DNA from: Nocardioides jiangsuensis
Lineage (GTDB): Bacteria > Actinomycetota > Actinomycetes > Propionibacteriales > Nocardioidaceae
DNA: 64,000 nt
Assembly (NCBI RefSeq): GCF_019679455.1
Contig: NZ_JAIEZQ010000003.1
Location: forward strand, 553,364-617,363
Direction of reading: 5' to 3'
Shown: in pieces, positions 8,793-17,311 of the stretch
Layout: every line of letters starts with the position of its first letter
Numbering within the stretch: the first letter of the stretch is position 1
Program-made: the position numbers and the translations under genes
The notes under the pieces: generated by a model
The model's input: only the letters and a program-made list of their open reading frames with translations
Database searches by the model: none
What the model was told of the DNA's origin: nothing

Positions 8793-11210
8793 TCAGGCCG
8801 TGCCGGGGCAGCCCACCGGCCGCCGCGGCCGGACCGCGATCAGCGCGACGTCGTCGTCGGGGCGGGCGGGGACCAGCTCGTGCAGCAGCCCGTCGCAGAT
8901 CTCCTCCAGCGAGCGGACGCCGCCGTCGGCGTGCTCGGCCAGGCACTGCACCAGCCGGTCGAGGGCGCTGGCCATGCTGTGGTCGCGGCGCTCCACCAGG
9001 CCGTCGGTGTAGAGCAGCAGCGTGTCGGCGGCGCACAGCGTGGTCTCCTGGTCGGTGCGCACGGTCCCGGGGTCGACCCCGAGCAGCAGGTTGTCCTCGA
9101 GCTCGAGCAGCTTCACGGTGCCGTCGCCGCGGACCACCACCGGCGGCAGGTGGCCGGCGCTGGCCCAGCGGACCGTACGGCGGCCGTCTCCGCTGTCCGG
9201 CTCGACGACCGCGACCAGTGCCGTGGCCAGGGCGTCGACCTCGAGCGCGTGCATCGCCCGGTCCACGCCGCGCAGGAGCTCCGAGGCCGGGACGTGGCTG
9301 TCGAAGCCGAGGCCGCGCAGCAGGTTGCGCAGCTGGCCCATGGCCGCGGCGGCGTGCCGGTCGTGCCCCACCACGTCGCCGATGACGAGCACGGTGCGGC
9401 CGTCGGGCTGCTCGAAGGCGTCGTACCAGTCGCCGCCGACCTGTGCCTGGTCGGCGGTGGGACGGTAACGGGCCACGATGCCCAAGTCGCGCACCTCGGG
9501 CAGCCGGGTGAGCATGCTGCGCTGCAGCACCTCGCTCATCCGCTGCTGGGTGGTGTACAGCCGGGCGTTCTCGATCGCGGCCGACGCGCGGTCGGCGAGG
9601 TTCCCGAGGAGCCGCTCCTGGTCGGCGCGGACGACCTCGTCGCCGTCCGGCAGCTGCGCCATCAGCGTGCCGAGCGGCCGGTGGTCACGGGAGAGGAGCG
9701 TGGCGGTCGCCGTCCGCGTCACCGGGGCGTCCGGGTCGCGCTCGCCGCGGTAGCGGACCATCTCGACGACGTCGTGCTCGGCACTCGGCGGGCGCAGCAG
9801 CCGGACCGTGGCCCAGCCCGCGAGACCGGGGACCACTGCGTCGAGGAGCAGCTCGACGAGGAGGTCCTCGTCGAGGGTCGCGCCCATCGCGGCGCTGGCC
9901 TCGGCGAGCATGCGCAGGCTGTGGCCGGCGCGCTCCGCCTCGGCGATCGCCTCCTCACGGGCGGCCAGCGCCCCGCGGCGCTCGGCGGCGATCCGGCGGC
10001 TCTCGGTGATGTCGTCGACGTAGATGCTGAAGCCGTCGTCCATCGGCCACACCCGGATCTCGTACCAGGTGTCGAGCGGCGGGTGGTGCTCCTCCAGCAC
10101 CACCGCCCGGCCCGAGCGCAGCGTCGGGCCGTACGTCTGCCGGAACCGCTCGGGGTGCACCGACGGGAAGGCCTCCCACACGTTGCGCCCGACCAGCCGG
10201 TCCCGGCTGGTCCGCAGGATCTTCTCCGCGGTCCCGTTGACGTAGCCGATGACGAAGTCGGAGGTGACCGAGGCGAACCCGGTGGGCAGCGTCTCGAGGA
10301 TGCGCGCCACCTGGGCGTCCGCCTCGCGCAGCTTCGTGGAGTCGTAGGTCGCGCCGATCAACCGGACGGAGCGCCGCCCCGGCCCGGCGAGGGCGCGGCC
10401 GCGGTTGCGCAACCAGCGGGTGCCGTCGCCGGGCAGGACCACCCGGTACTCGACCTCGTAGGAGCCGGCGCTGCGGATCGCCGAGGTGATCGCGCTCTGC
10501 ACCCGGTCGAGGTCGTCGGGGTGCACCCGCGCGGTCATGTCGTCGAGGTCGGCGGTGCTCTGCTCGGCGTCGTACCCGAACATCGTGCGCAGCCGCTCGT
10601 CCCAGGTGATCTGCCCGGTGAGCAGGTCCATGTCGAAGCTGCCCACGTCGCCGGCCTGGAGGACCAGGTCCTGCCGGGCCAACGTCTCGCGCAGCTCGGC
10701 GGACACCGCGGCGAGCTCCAGCTCGGCGGTGACCGCGCCCGCGATGTCGGCGAGGGCGTCGCGCTGCTCGGTGGTCCAGGGGTGGGGGTGCGGATCGATC
10801 GCGCACATGGAGCCGACCACGACACCCTCCCGCGACAGCAGGGGGATCCCGAGGTAGGCGCCGACCTCGCCCGCCCGTACGACGGGGAAGCGGGCCGCGC
10901 GCTCGTCGGTGGTCGCGTCCTCCAGGACCAGCGGCTCGGAGAGGCTGGCCGTGAGCCCGCACAGCGTGCCGTGCAGCTCGCCGGTGTCGAGCTCGCCGAC
11001 GGGCAGGCCCTGGCGGCTGACCACGACCAGCCGGTCGGTGAGCACCGCGACATGCACGGCGCTTGCGCCGACCAGCCGCTTGGCCAGAGCGGTGAGCCGG
11101 TCCAGCGAGGTCTCCGTTCCCGTCTCGCGCAGCAGCCTGGCCGCGGCGGCCACCCGGGAGGGGTCGCCCAGGGCCGCCTCGATGGCAGCCCGGATCTCTT
11201 CCCCTGGCAT
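8793..11210 (-). CDS. GAF/PAS sensor protein with SpoIIE-type PP2C phosphatase domain
   Basis: An 805-aa signalling phosphatase without predicted membrane helices. Order: N-terminal GAF (residues about 30-175), PAS with a PAC tail (about 185-310, GSFDMDLLTGQITWDERLR), second PAS (about 320-420), a second GAF-like region (about 440-590), then the SpoIIE/RsbU phosphatase from MLTRLPEV onward with GGDWYDAF, VIGDVVGHDRHAAAAMGQLRN and LLLYTDGLVERRDHSM metal-site motifs. Such proteins dephosphorylate anti-anti-sigma factors in partner-switching systems; no anti-sigma gene is adjacent. The frame is open to 11357, but the ATG at 11210 begins the conserved part. Confidence 0.9.
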   Translation of the reverse strand: MPGEEIRAAIEAALGDPSRVAAAARLLRETGTETSLDRLTALAKRLVGASAVHVAVLTDRLVVVSRQGLPVGELDTGELHGTLCGLTASLSEPLVLEDATTDERAARFPVVRAGEVGAYLGIPLLSREGVVVGSMCAIDPHPHPWTTEQRDALADIAGAVTAELELAAVSAELRETLARQDLVLQAGDVGSFDMDLLTGQITWDERLRTMFGYDAEQSTADLDDMTARVHPDDLDRVQSAITSAIRSAGSYEVEYRVVLPGDGTRWLRNRGRALAGPGRRSVRLIGATYDSTKLREADAQVARILETLPTGFASVTSDFVIGYVNGTAEKILRTSRDRLVGRNVWEAFPSVHPERFRQTYGPTLRSGRAVVLEEHHPPLDTWYEIRVWPMDDGFSIYVDDITESRRIAAERRGALAAREEAIAEAERAGHSLRMLAEASAAMGATLDEDLLVELLLDAVVPGLAGWATVRLLRPPSAEHDVVEMVRYRGERDPDAPVTRTATATLLSRDHRPLGTLMAQLPDGDEVVRADQERLLGNLADRASAAIENARLYTTQQRMSEVLQRSMLTRLPEVRDLGIVARYRPTADQAQVGGDWYDAFEQPDGRTVLVIGDVVGHDRHAAAAMGQLRNLLRGLGFDSHVPASELLRGVDRAMHALEVDALATALVAVVEPDSGDGRRTVRWASAGHLPPVVVRGDGTVKLLELEDNLLLGVDPGTVRTDQETTLCAADTLLLYTDGLVERRDHSMASALDRLVQCLAEHADGGVRSLEEICDGLLHELVPARPDDDVALIAVRPRRPVGCPGTA

Positions 11211-11396
11211 GGTGGTGGGGCCCCCTCGTGGCCGCGGACGATCGTGTGTGGCGGGGCCGGTCCTCGGAGGCTCCCCGAGCCGGCCGCCGTCCTCCGATGC
11301 TAGAGCGACGAGGTTCGGGTCACCCGGCGAATGCCGAGATTGGGGGCATCCGAGCAACCCGTCGCCGTGGCCGCGGAGCGCCGCCCGGACGGACGA

Positions 11397-11432
11397 GGAG
11401 GTGGCCGGACCGTTCCCGGTCCGACCACCTCC
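11397..11432 (-). terminator. Strong hairpin after the S55 peptidase gene
   Basis: An 8-bp stem GGAGGTGG/CCACCTCC (11397-11404 with 11425-11432) stacks on a 7-bp stem CGGACCG/CGGTCCG with a TTCC loop and one C-A mismatch. It starts 20 bases past the stop of the S55 gene. There is no clear T-run, as is common in actinobacteria. The rest of the 241-base gap (11211-11451) holds the upstream region of the phosphatase gene. Confidence 0.6.
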
Positions 11433-11451
11433 CCGCTGCGGTGACGAGGGG

Positions 11452-13293
11452 TCAGCGCACCCCGCGCACCTCGACCGTGACGCCGCCTCCGACGACCGTG
11501 CCGATGTTCTTACGGGTCGTCCGCCGGATCGACCCGTCCTCCTCGAAGAGGTTGATCGTGGCGAGCAGCTGGTCGTTGCGCGGGCTGTTCGCCAGCTTCT
11601 TGACGAGGCCCTCGAGCGTGGAGGGTGAGGCCGAGCTGACGCCCTCGCCGAAGAACTCCTCCTCGAAGCCGCCGCCGTAGTAGTCGTTGCCGCCGAGGAT
11701 CCGGATGTACCCGTAGTGGCGCGCGGCCCGCTTCGGGATCGGCAGCTTCGTGTAGACCACCTTGGTGGCGAGCTCCTTGGAGGTCAGGGTGACCCGGAAC
11801 TTCTTCTCCGTGCCGGCCTTCACGCGCATCGTCTTGTCCCCGTTGAGCAGGACCCACTTGCCCGACTGGAGGACGTGCACCTTGCTGACCTCGTAGGCCC
11901 GGTAGGCACGGGTCATGTTGGCGGTCTCGTGGACGTGCGCGAACTCGATGTCCTCGACCTCGTTGTTCTGCAGCATCCAGAGCTGCTCGTAGATCTCCCA
12001 CACCGGCTCGAAGGAGATGTCGTACTGGTTGGCGTACCGGTCCGACCGGGTGTACTTCAGCTTGGTGCCGTCCGCGCGGAGCAGGGTGACCGTCCAGCTG
12101 ACGGCCGAGGAGCCGCCGCTGATGCCGTCGAAGACCCGGTCCTCGTTGGCGAGCAGGTGGAAGGCGGCGAGGTCCGGCACCGCCTCGGGCAGGCTGATGT
12201 GGGTGGAGCCGCGGCGAGACTTCTCACCCGGCACGGTGACGTACGACGACACGTCGGAGGTGTCCGGGATGGCGGCGGTGCCCTCGACCCCGAGGATGCC
12301 GGCGAGCCGGTCCTGGTCGACGCGGCCGACCGGCTTCGTGGCGTTCGCGATCTTGAACGGCGCGCCGAGGCTGTCCTCCTGGATGACGATCGCCCGCGCG
12401 TTGTGCATGCTCAGCTGGCTCGGGCCGCTCCAGGTCATCGGGTGGCCGAAGGCGATCACCTTGTCACCACAGATCGCCGTCGCGGTGCCCACGCCGATGG
12501 CGGACAGGTCACCGTAGGACAGCGAGGCGGCGAGGTTGCCACCCGCGACGAGCGGCTCGGGCGTGGCAGCGCCGGACACCGCGCCGGCCCGGTAGACCCG
12601 GGTGCCGTCGAGGTCGAGCGCCTTCTTGACCTGGTTCATGCGCTTGCCGCCGGTCAAGCCGGAGATGCCGAGCGGCAGCGGCAGGCGGCTCATGCCGCCG
12701 TCGACGTCGGCGCTGCTCGCGCCGGCGGCGACGAGCTCGCGGGTCAGCGACTGCGGGACGTCGACCTCGTCGCTCTCGGCGGCCGCGTCGAGCGTCCGGC
12801 GGGCGGTGGTGTTCGTCGCGGGCAGCTTGAGCAGGTCGTACATGTCCTGGGCGGGGGTGATGCCGGCGATCGGGCTGGGGCCCCAGGCCAGGCCGTAGGA
12901 CACGGCGCCGATGAGGCGGCCGTCCTCGGCGTACACGGGGGACCCGGACATGCCCGACCAGATGCCGCCGACCTGGTCGATCGCGTCCGAGGACAGGCGG
13001 GCGAGGATCATGTCGATGCCGGGGGCGATGCCGCCCCTGATCCGGCCGAGGTACTCGCCGGTGAACTCGTCCGGGGTGGTGCCCTCGCTGACGGTGAGGC
13101 CGGTGACGGTGTCGCCGTCCACGAGCGCGGCCTTCGGGAACACGTCGGGGCAGGCGGAGTCCGGCGCGGAGGAGGCGGTCGGCGCCGTACCGAGCCCGGC
13201 CGCCACGACCGCGGTGGTGACCACGGCGATGCCGGCGTGTCTGCGGTGCCGGCGAAGTCCGGTCAGCAGGCGCCGACCTGGTGAGTTGCTCAT
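11452..13293 (-). CDS. Secreted SpoIVB-like S55 family serine peptidase
   Basis: A 613-aa exported protein. An Arg-rich n-region (GLRRHRRHAG) and hydrophobic core form a signal peptide cut near AAGLGTAPTASSA. Residues 114-120 are GMSGSPV, the serine-nucleophile signature of SpoIVB (S55) peptidases, followed by GAVSYGLAWGPSPIAGITP; a GHP motif (CGDKVIAFGHPM) lies further on, in the split-trypsin-like fold. About 250 extra C-terminal residues hold beta-rich sequence of unknown role. No sporulation genes are present, so a sporulation role is not implied. ATG at 13293 with AAAGGA upstream was preferred over an extended start at 13413. Confidence 0.85.
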   Translation of the reverse strand: MSNSPGRRLLTGLRRHRRHAGIAVVTTAVVAAGLGTAPTASSAPDSACPDVFPKAALVDGDTVTGLTVSEGTTPDEFTGEYLGRIRGGIAPGIDMILARLSSDAIDQVGGIWSGMSGSPVYAEDGRLIGAVSYGLAWGPSPIAGITPAQDMYDLLKLPATNTTARRTLDAAAESDEVDVPQSLTRELVAAGASSADVDGGMSRLPLPLGISGLTGGKRMNQVKKALDLDGTRVYRAGAVSGAATPEPLVAGGNLAASLSYGDLSAIGVGTATAICGDKVIAFGHPMTWSGPSQLSMHNARAIVIQEDSLGAPFKIANATKPVGRVDQDRLAGILGVEGTAAIPDTSDVSSYVTVPGEKSRRGSTHISLPEAVPDLAAFHLLANEDRVFDGISGGSSAVSWTVTLLRADGTKLKYTRSDRYANQYDISFEPVWEIYEQLWMLQNNEVEDIEFAHVHETANMTRAYRAYEVSKVHVLQSGKWVLLNGDKTMRVKAGTEKKFRVTLTSKELATKVVYTKLPIPKRAARHYGYIRILGGNDYYGGGFEEEFFGEGVSSASPSTLEGLVKKLANSPRNDQLLATINLFEEDGSIRRTTRKNIGTVVGGGVTVEVRGVR

Positions 13294-13456
13294 GGTGCTT
13301 CCTTTGGTGACATGCGCTGCCGCCCCCGTGGTGGCAACGACCTGTTGGAAGCATTCACCAGTCCGGCCCCGTTCGGGGGACTTTCTCGACTTGTCGCCGG
13401 ATTGAAACCGCACGAACGGACCAGCGGACGGAAATGACCCGGCTTGCGAGGACCAG

Positions 13457-14680
13457 TCAGCCGGTCAGGTCGGTGAGGGGGACCGATTCGTCCCGCAGAC
13501 GGGCCACGTCCGGGGCTCCCCGCGCGACGATGGCGCGCACGGGGTCGATCGCGTCCCAGTCGTTCACGTGCATCCCGGCCAGGACCCGCCCCTCCCGCAG
13601 CCAGAACGCGGTGAACACCCGGCCCGGTACGTCGCCGCGCAGCACCACCTCGTCGTACCCCTCCGGGCCCACCGCGCCGACGTACTCCATGCCGAGGTCG
13701 TACTGGTCGGTGAAGAAGTAGGGGAGCCGGTCGTACTCGTCGTCAGCGCCGCCGAGGTTGCGGCCGGCGACGGCGCCCTGCCCGATCGCGTTGTCCCAGT
13801 GCTCCACGCGCAGGTGCCGCCCGAGCAACGGGTGGAAGGCGCGGGCCACGTCCCCGGCGGCGAGCACGTCGGGGTTTGAGGTGCGCAGCCGGGCGTCGAC
13901 CACGACCCCGTCGTCGACGTCGAGCCCGGCCGCCTCGGCGAGCGCGGTGCCGGGCGCGGCGCCGACCGCGACCAGGACCAGGTCGGCGAGCAGCGTGCTC
14001 CCGTCGGTCAGGTGTACGTCGGCCAGCTCGCCGTCGCGCACGATGCCGCCGACACCGGTGGCGAGGCGCAGGTCGACGCCGTGCGCGCGGTGCAGGGCGG
14101 CGAAGACCTGCGCGACCTCGGGACCGAGCACGCGCAGGAGCGGCAGGTCGAGGGTCTCCACCACCGTCACCGTGCAGTCGGCCGCCCGGGCCGCCGCGGC
14201 GACCTCCAGGCCGATCCAGCCGGCTCCGACGATCACGAGCCGGGTACCGGGGCGCAGGGCGTCGCGCAGCCGCTCGCAGTCCTCGAGGGTGCGGAGGTAG
14301 GCCACCGGCGCCCCGCTCCGGTCCGCCATGGCCAGCCGTCGCGGCATGGCGCCGGTGCAGAGCAGCAACCGGTCGAACCGTTGCCGGTGGTCGCCGGTGA
14401 GCACCTCGTGGCGGTCGAGGTCGAGGGCGGTGACGGTGGTGGTCAGCCGCAGGTCGACGTCGCGTTCGTCGTACCAGGCGGCGGGGTGCGGGAAGGCGGC
14501 GTCGCGCTCGTCGTTGCCGAGCAGGTAGCCCTTCGACAGGGGCGGGCGCTCGTAGGGGTGGTGCGGCTCGGCGCCGTAGAGGACCAGGTGCCCGTCGTAC
14601 CCGCTGGCGCGGAGCGCCTCGACCGCGTGCGCGGCGGCCAGCCCGGCGCCGACCACGGCCACGGTCTCGCGAGCGCTCAT
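13457..14680 (-). CDS. FAD-dependent ferredoxin/rubredoxin reductase-type oxidoreductase
   Basis: A 407-aa NAD(P)H oxidoreductase of the class that reduces ferredoxins of oxygenases and P450s. The first dinucleotide site is VVGAGLAAAHAVEALR (residues about 8-23, FAD), the second is VIVGAGWIGLEVAAAAR (about 144-160, NAD(P)H), and a third FAD motif is SNPDVLAAGDVA. The C-terminal reductase domain (HVNDWDAIDPVRAIV) matches this family. ATG at 14680 with GAAGGGGG upstream. No ferredoxin or P450 gene is adjacent, so its electron acceptor is unknown. Confidence 0.9.
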   Translation of the reverse strand: MSARETVAVVGAGLAAAHAVEALRASGYDGHLVLYGAEPHHPYERPPLSKGYLLGNDERDAAFPHPAAWYDERDVDLRLTTTVTALDLDRHEVLTGDHRQRFDRLLLCTGAMPRRLAMADRSGAPVAYLRTLEDCERLRDALRPGTRLVIVGAGWIGLEVAAAARAADCTVTVVETLDLPLLRVLGPEVAQVFAALHRAHGVDLRLATGVGGIVRDGELADVHLTDGSTLLADLVLVAVGAAPGTALAEAAGLDVDDGVVVDARLRTSNPDVLAAGDVARAFHPLLGRHLRVEHWDNAIGQGAVAGRNLGGADDEYDRLPYFFTDQYDLGMEYVGAVGPEGYDEVVLRGDVPGRVFTAFWLREGRVLAGMHVNDWDAIDPVRAIVARGAPDVARLRDESVPLTDLTG

Positions 14681-14799
14681 CCCGCCCCCTTCGGAAGCCC
14701 TGCGCTCCCGAGTCTGCTCCGCAGCGGCGGCGAAGTCCACGGGCCCGGTGCGACGACGACCACCGCCCCGGGCCCGGGGCAGCCCGGGATGCCCGCGGG

Positions 14800-15333
14800 T
14801 CAGGCGGGGCGGGGCAGCTCGCTCGGAACGAGCCGGTGCACCGGCATCGAGACGCACAGCAGGTCGTCGTTCCAGGACACCCGGCCGATGAGCCCCGCCT
14901 TCTGCACGGTGGCCAGCACCCGGTCGTTCTCCGGCTGGGTCAACAGCTGCAGCGTCTGGTAGCCGCGTCCTGCGGTCTCCCGCGCCACCTCGTGCAGCAT
15001 CCGGGTGCCGAGCCCCTTGTGCTGGTGGGCGTCCTCGACGAGCAGGCCGACCTCGACCTCGTACGCGGACACCGGGGCCGCGCACGCGAAGCCGATCACC
15101 TGGCCCGCGCACTCGGCGACCAGGCTCCACCCGTCGGCCGGGCTGACCATCTGCCGCACCTGCCGGGTGGAGACCCGGGGGAGCGGGGCGTGGAAGCGGC
15201 GGTGGAGCGACGTCTCCGAGCAGCGGGCGTGCATGGCCTCGATCTGCTCGACGTCGTGCACCTGGCCGTGCCGGGTGGTCACGTTGCTCAAGGTGGTGGC
15301 GGTGCGGCGGTGGAGTGTGACTGGCTGCGACAT
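14800..15333 (-). CDS. GNAT family N-acetyltransferase
   Basis: A 177-aa acetyltransferase. The acetyl-CoA-binding motif A is visible as VEVGLLVEDAHQHKGLGTRMLHEVA (residues about 103-127, described in part: Q/H-x-x-G-L-G-T). An N-terminal half with CSETSLHRRFHAPLPR matches the GNAT domains that accompany the protein-acetylating, cAMP- or NDP-forming-synthetase-linked group. ATG at 15333 has GGGAGG eight bases upstream. Substrate unknown; it could acetylate protein lysines or a small molecule. Confidence 0.85.
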   Translation of the reverse strand: MSQPVTLHRRTATTLSNVTTRHGQVHDVEQIEAMHARCSETSLHRRFHAPLPRVSTRQVRQMVSPADGWSLVAECAGQVIGFACAAPVSAYEVEVGLLVEDAHQHKGLGTRMLHEVARETAGRGYQTLQLLTQPENDRVLATVQKAGLIGRVSWNDDLLCVSMPVHRLVPSELPRPA

Positions 15334-15554
15334 GGTGTCCCTCCCGTTGTCGTGGGTGCGACAGCAACTCTCGCCGGGCAAGGTTTCCGGACCGGCCCGT
15401 CCATGTTTCGGGCGTGCAAAAACTGGGCTCCGTCCGTTTCGCCCACATCTCACGACCTCACAAGCGCCCCTGTCCCGCCGGCATGACCGGTCGCCGGCCC
15501 CGGGTGCGCGCCGGGTCTGGACACGCCGCTCCGGTGCGGTGCGAGACTGACCGG

Positions 15555-16502
15555 GTGAGCACCTTCGAGACGATGCACGAGCCGCTCGAGCCACGGGACG
15601 TGCTGCTCGGGCGAACCACCCACGTGCGCCGGATCCTGCCCAACAAGAACCGCCGGATGATCGGCGCCTGGTGCTTCCTGGACCACTACGGCCCGGACGA
15701 CGTGAAGCAGACCGGGGGCATGTGGGTGCCGCCGCACCCGCACACCGGCCTGCAGACGGTGACCTGGTTGTTCGAGGGGGAGGGCCGGCACACCGACAGC
15801 CTCGGCTCGGACCAGCGGATCCGGCCCGGCCAGCTCAACGTGATGACCGCCGGACACGGCATCTGTCACGCGGAGGTCTCACCCCCGGACGCGCCGACCC
15901 TGCTGCACGGCCTCCAGCTCTGGACCTGCCTGCCCGACGCGGTGCGCGACCGCACGCCGCCGGACTTCACCCACCTCGCCGACCTTCCCACGGTCGTACT
16001 CGACGGGGTGTCGGTGAAGGTGCTCGTCGGCGAGCTCGCCGGCGCCCGGTCCCAGGCGCCCACGTTCTCCCCGCTGGTCGGGGCGGAGCTGACGATGCAG
16101 CCGGGCGCGTCGGTGACCCTGCCGCTCGACCCGGGCTTCGAGTACGGCGTGCTCACCGCCCAGGGCGAGGCCACCGTCGGCGGGGCCGTGGTCTCCCACA
16201 ACTCGATGAGCTACCTCGGGGAGCGCCGCCACGAGATCACCCTGACCGCGAGCACCCGCGAGGGCTGCGAGACGGTGCTGATGCTGCTCGGCGGCGCGCC
16301 GTTCGAGGAGGAGATCGTGATGTGGTGGAACTTCATCGGTCGCAGCCACGAGGAGATCGTCGAGCAGCGCGAGGCCTGGAACGGCGAGGGGCTCGCCTGG
16401 GTGCCGGAGCGGTTCGGGCAGGTGGCGGGCTTTCCGGGGGACCGGCTGCTCGCGCCCCCGATGCCGAACACCCGGCTCAAGCCGCGCGCCCGGTCAACCT
16501 GA
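15555..16502 (+). CDS. Pirin family protein (cupin)
   Basis: A 315-aa bicupin of the pirin family. The N-terminal cupin metal ligands are visible in PPHPHTGLQTVTWLFEGEGRH and AGHGICHAEVS (residues about 54-115: two His, then His and Glu). The C-terminal cupin holds SHNSMSYLGE and GGAPFEEEIVMWWNFIGR. Some bacterial pirins act as quercetinases; the role here is not known. I chose the GTG at 15555, right after a GAGACT-like box, so this may be another near-leaderless start; an ATG at 15573 is the alternative. Divergent from the GNAT gene across a 221-base gap that contains the AT-richer promoter region. Confidence 0.9.
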   Translation: MSTFETMHEPLEPRDVLLGRTTHVRRILPNKNRRMIGAWCFLDHYGPDDVKQTGGMWVPPHPHTGLQTVTWLFEGEGRHTDSLGSDQRIRPGQLNVMTAGHGICHAEVSPPDAPTLLHGLQLWTCLPDAVRDRTPPDFTHLADLPTVVLDGVSVKVLVGELAGARSQAPTFSPLVGAELTMQPGASVTLPLDPGFEYGVLTAQGEATVGGAVVSHNSMSYLGERRHEITLTASTREGCETVLMLLGGAPFEEEIVMWWNFIGRSHEEIVEQREAWNGEGLAWVPERFGQVAGFPGDRLLAPPMPNTRLKPRARST

Positions 16503-16520
16503 GTCGCGTGCGGCCGCGTC

Positions 16521-16550
16521 GCGCCACACGCCACGCGCCACGCGCCACGC
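16521..16550. repeat. Short CGCCACGCG-type tandem repeat
   Basis: Just after the pirin stop, overlapping copies of CGCCACGCG and CGCCACACG run through 16521-16550. It looks like slippage-prone simple sequence. No function is apparent. Confidence 0.6.
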
Positions 16551-16628
16551 CGGGAAACCTGAGAAATCTGGTGTTGATGTGGCCTCTGGTGCGCCTGATA
16601 GGTCACAATAGGAGCACAACTTCACATC

Positions 16629-16652
16629 TGTGTCACCGATGACATCGTCACA
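16629..16652 (+). promoter_or_regulatory. Inverted repeat upstream of the DUF3145 gene
   Basis: The core CGATGACATCG (16637-16647) is a perfect palindrome around one central base and is bracketed by TGTG and CACA. It lies about 90 bases ahead of the GTG in a region unusually AT-rich for this genome (16557-16640), which probably holds the promoter. The binding protein is unknown. Confidence 0.4.
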
Positions 16653-16736
16653 GGACACCGCAGGACCTCGCTGAGGCCCGTTACGAGACCGCTGGGGAAG
16701 GCGTATCTCGACGCCGGGAACAATCAGGAGGTCACG

Positions 16737-17243
16737 GTGACCACACGTCATGCGACACGGGGCGTTCTGTACGTCCACTCAGCGCCGTCGGCGTTGTGCC
16801 CGCACATCGAGTGGGCCGCCGGCGGTGTGCTCGGCGTTGCCGTGAGCCTGGAGTGGACGCCGCAGGGCGCCCAGGCGGGCACGTACCGTGCGGAGTACTC
16901 CTGGGTGGGAGACGCCGGCACGGCCGCTGCGTTTGCCTCCGCCCTGCGCGGGTGGAACCACCTGCGCTTCGAGATCACCGAGGAGCCCACCAGCGGCACC
17001 GAGGGGGCCCGGTTCTCCTGCACCCCCGACCTCGGCATCTTCCACGCCGTCACCGGCATCCACGGCGACATCATGATCCCCGAGGACCGGCTCAAGGCCG
17101 CGGTGGTCAAGGCCGCCCTCGGCGACACCACGCTGCTCAACGAGATCGACAAGCTGCTCGGCAAGCCCTGGGACGACGAGCTCGAGACGTTCCGCCACGC
17201 CGGCGACGGCGCCCCCGTCCGCTGGCTGCACCAGGTGGTCTGA
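16737..17243 (+). CDS. DUF3145 family protein
   Basis: A 168-aa protein of the actinobacterium-specific DUF3145 family, recognised by GVLYVHSAPSALCPHIEWA, VSLEWTPQGAQAGTYRAEYSW and DDELETFRHAGDGAPVRWLHQVV. Function is unknown. In Streptomyces, as I recall, this gene sits beside the fabDHCF cluster; here it is about 3.3 kb from the accD/fab operon. GTG start at 16737 with a strong AGGAGG 6 bases upstream, and a 234-base upstream region with a candidate operator, suggesting its own regulated promoter. Confidence 0.92.
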   Translation: MTTRHATRGVLYVHSAPSALCPHIEWAAGGVLGVAVSLEWTPQGAQAGTYRAEYSWVGDAGTAAAFASALRGWNHLRFEITEEPTSGTEGARFSCTPDLGIFHAVTGIHGDIMIPEDRLKAAVVKAALGDTTLLNEIDKLLGKPWDDELETFRHAGDGAPVRWLHQVV

Positions 17244-17311
17244 ACCCCGCGTCGTAGGGTGGTCGCGCGTTCGACCGCACTGACCAGGGAGCCGACCGGA
17301 GGGTGAGAGCC

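Noticed and set aside
8880..11303. An 807-codon plus-strand frame opposite the phosphatase gene
   Set aside because: It is the shadow of the GAF/PAS/SpoIIE gene; no recognisable domains.
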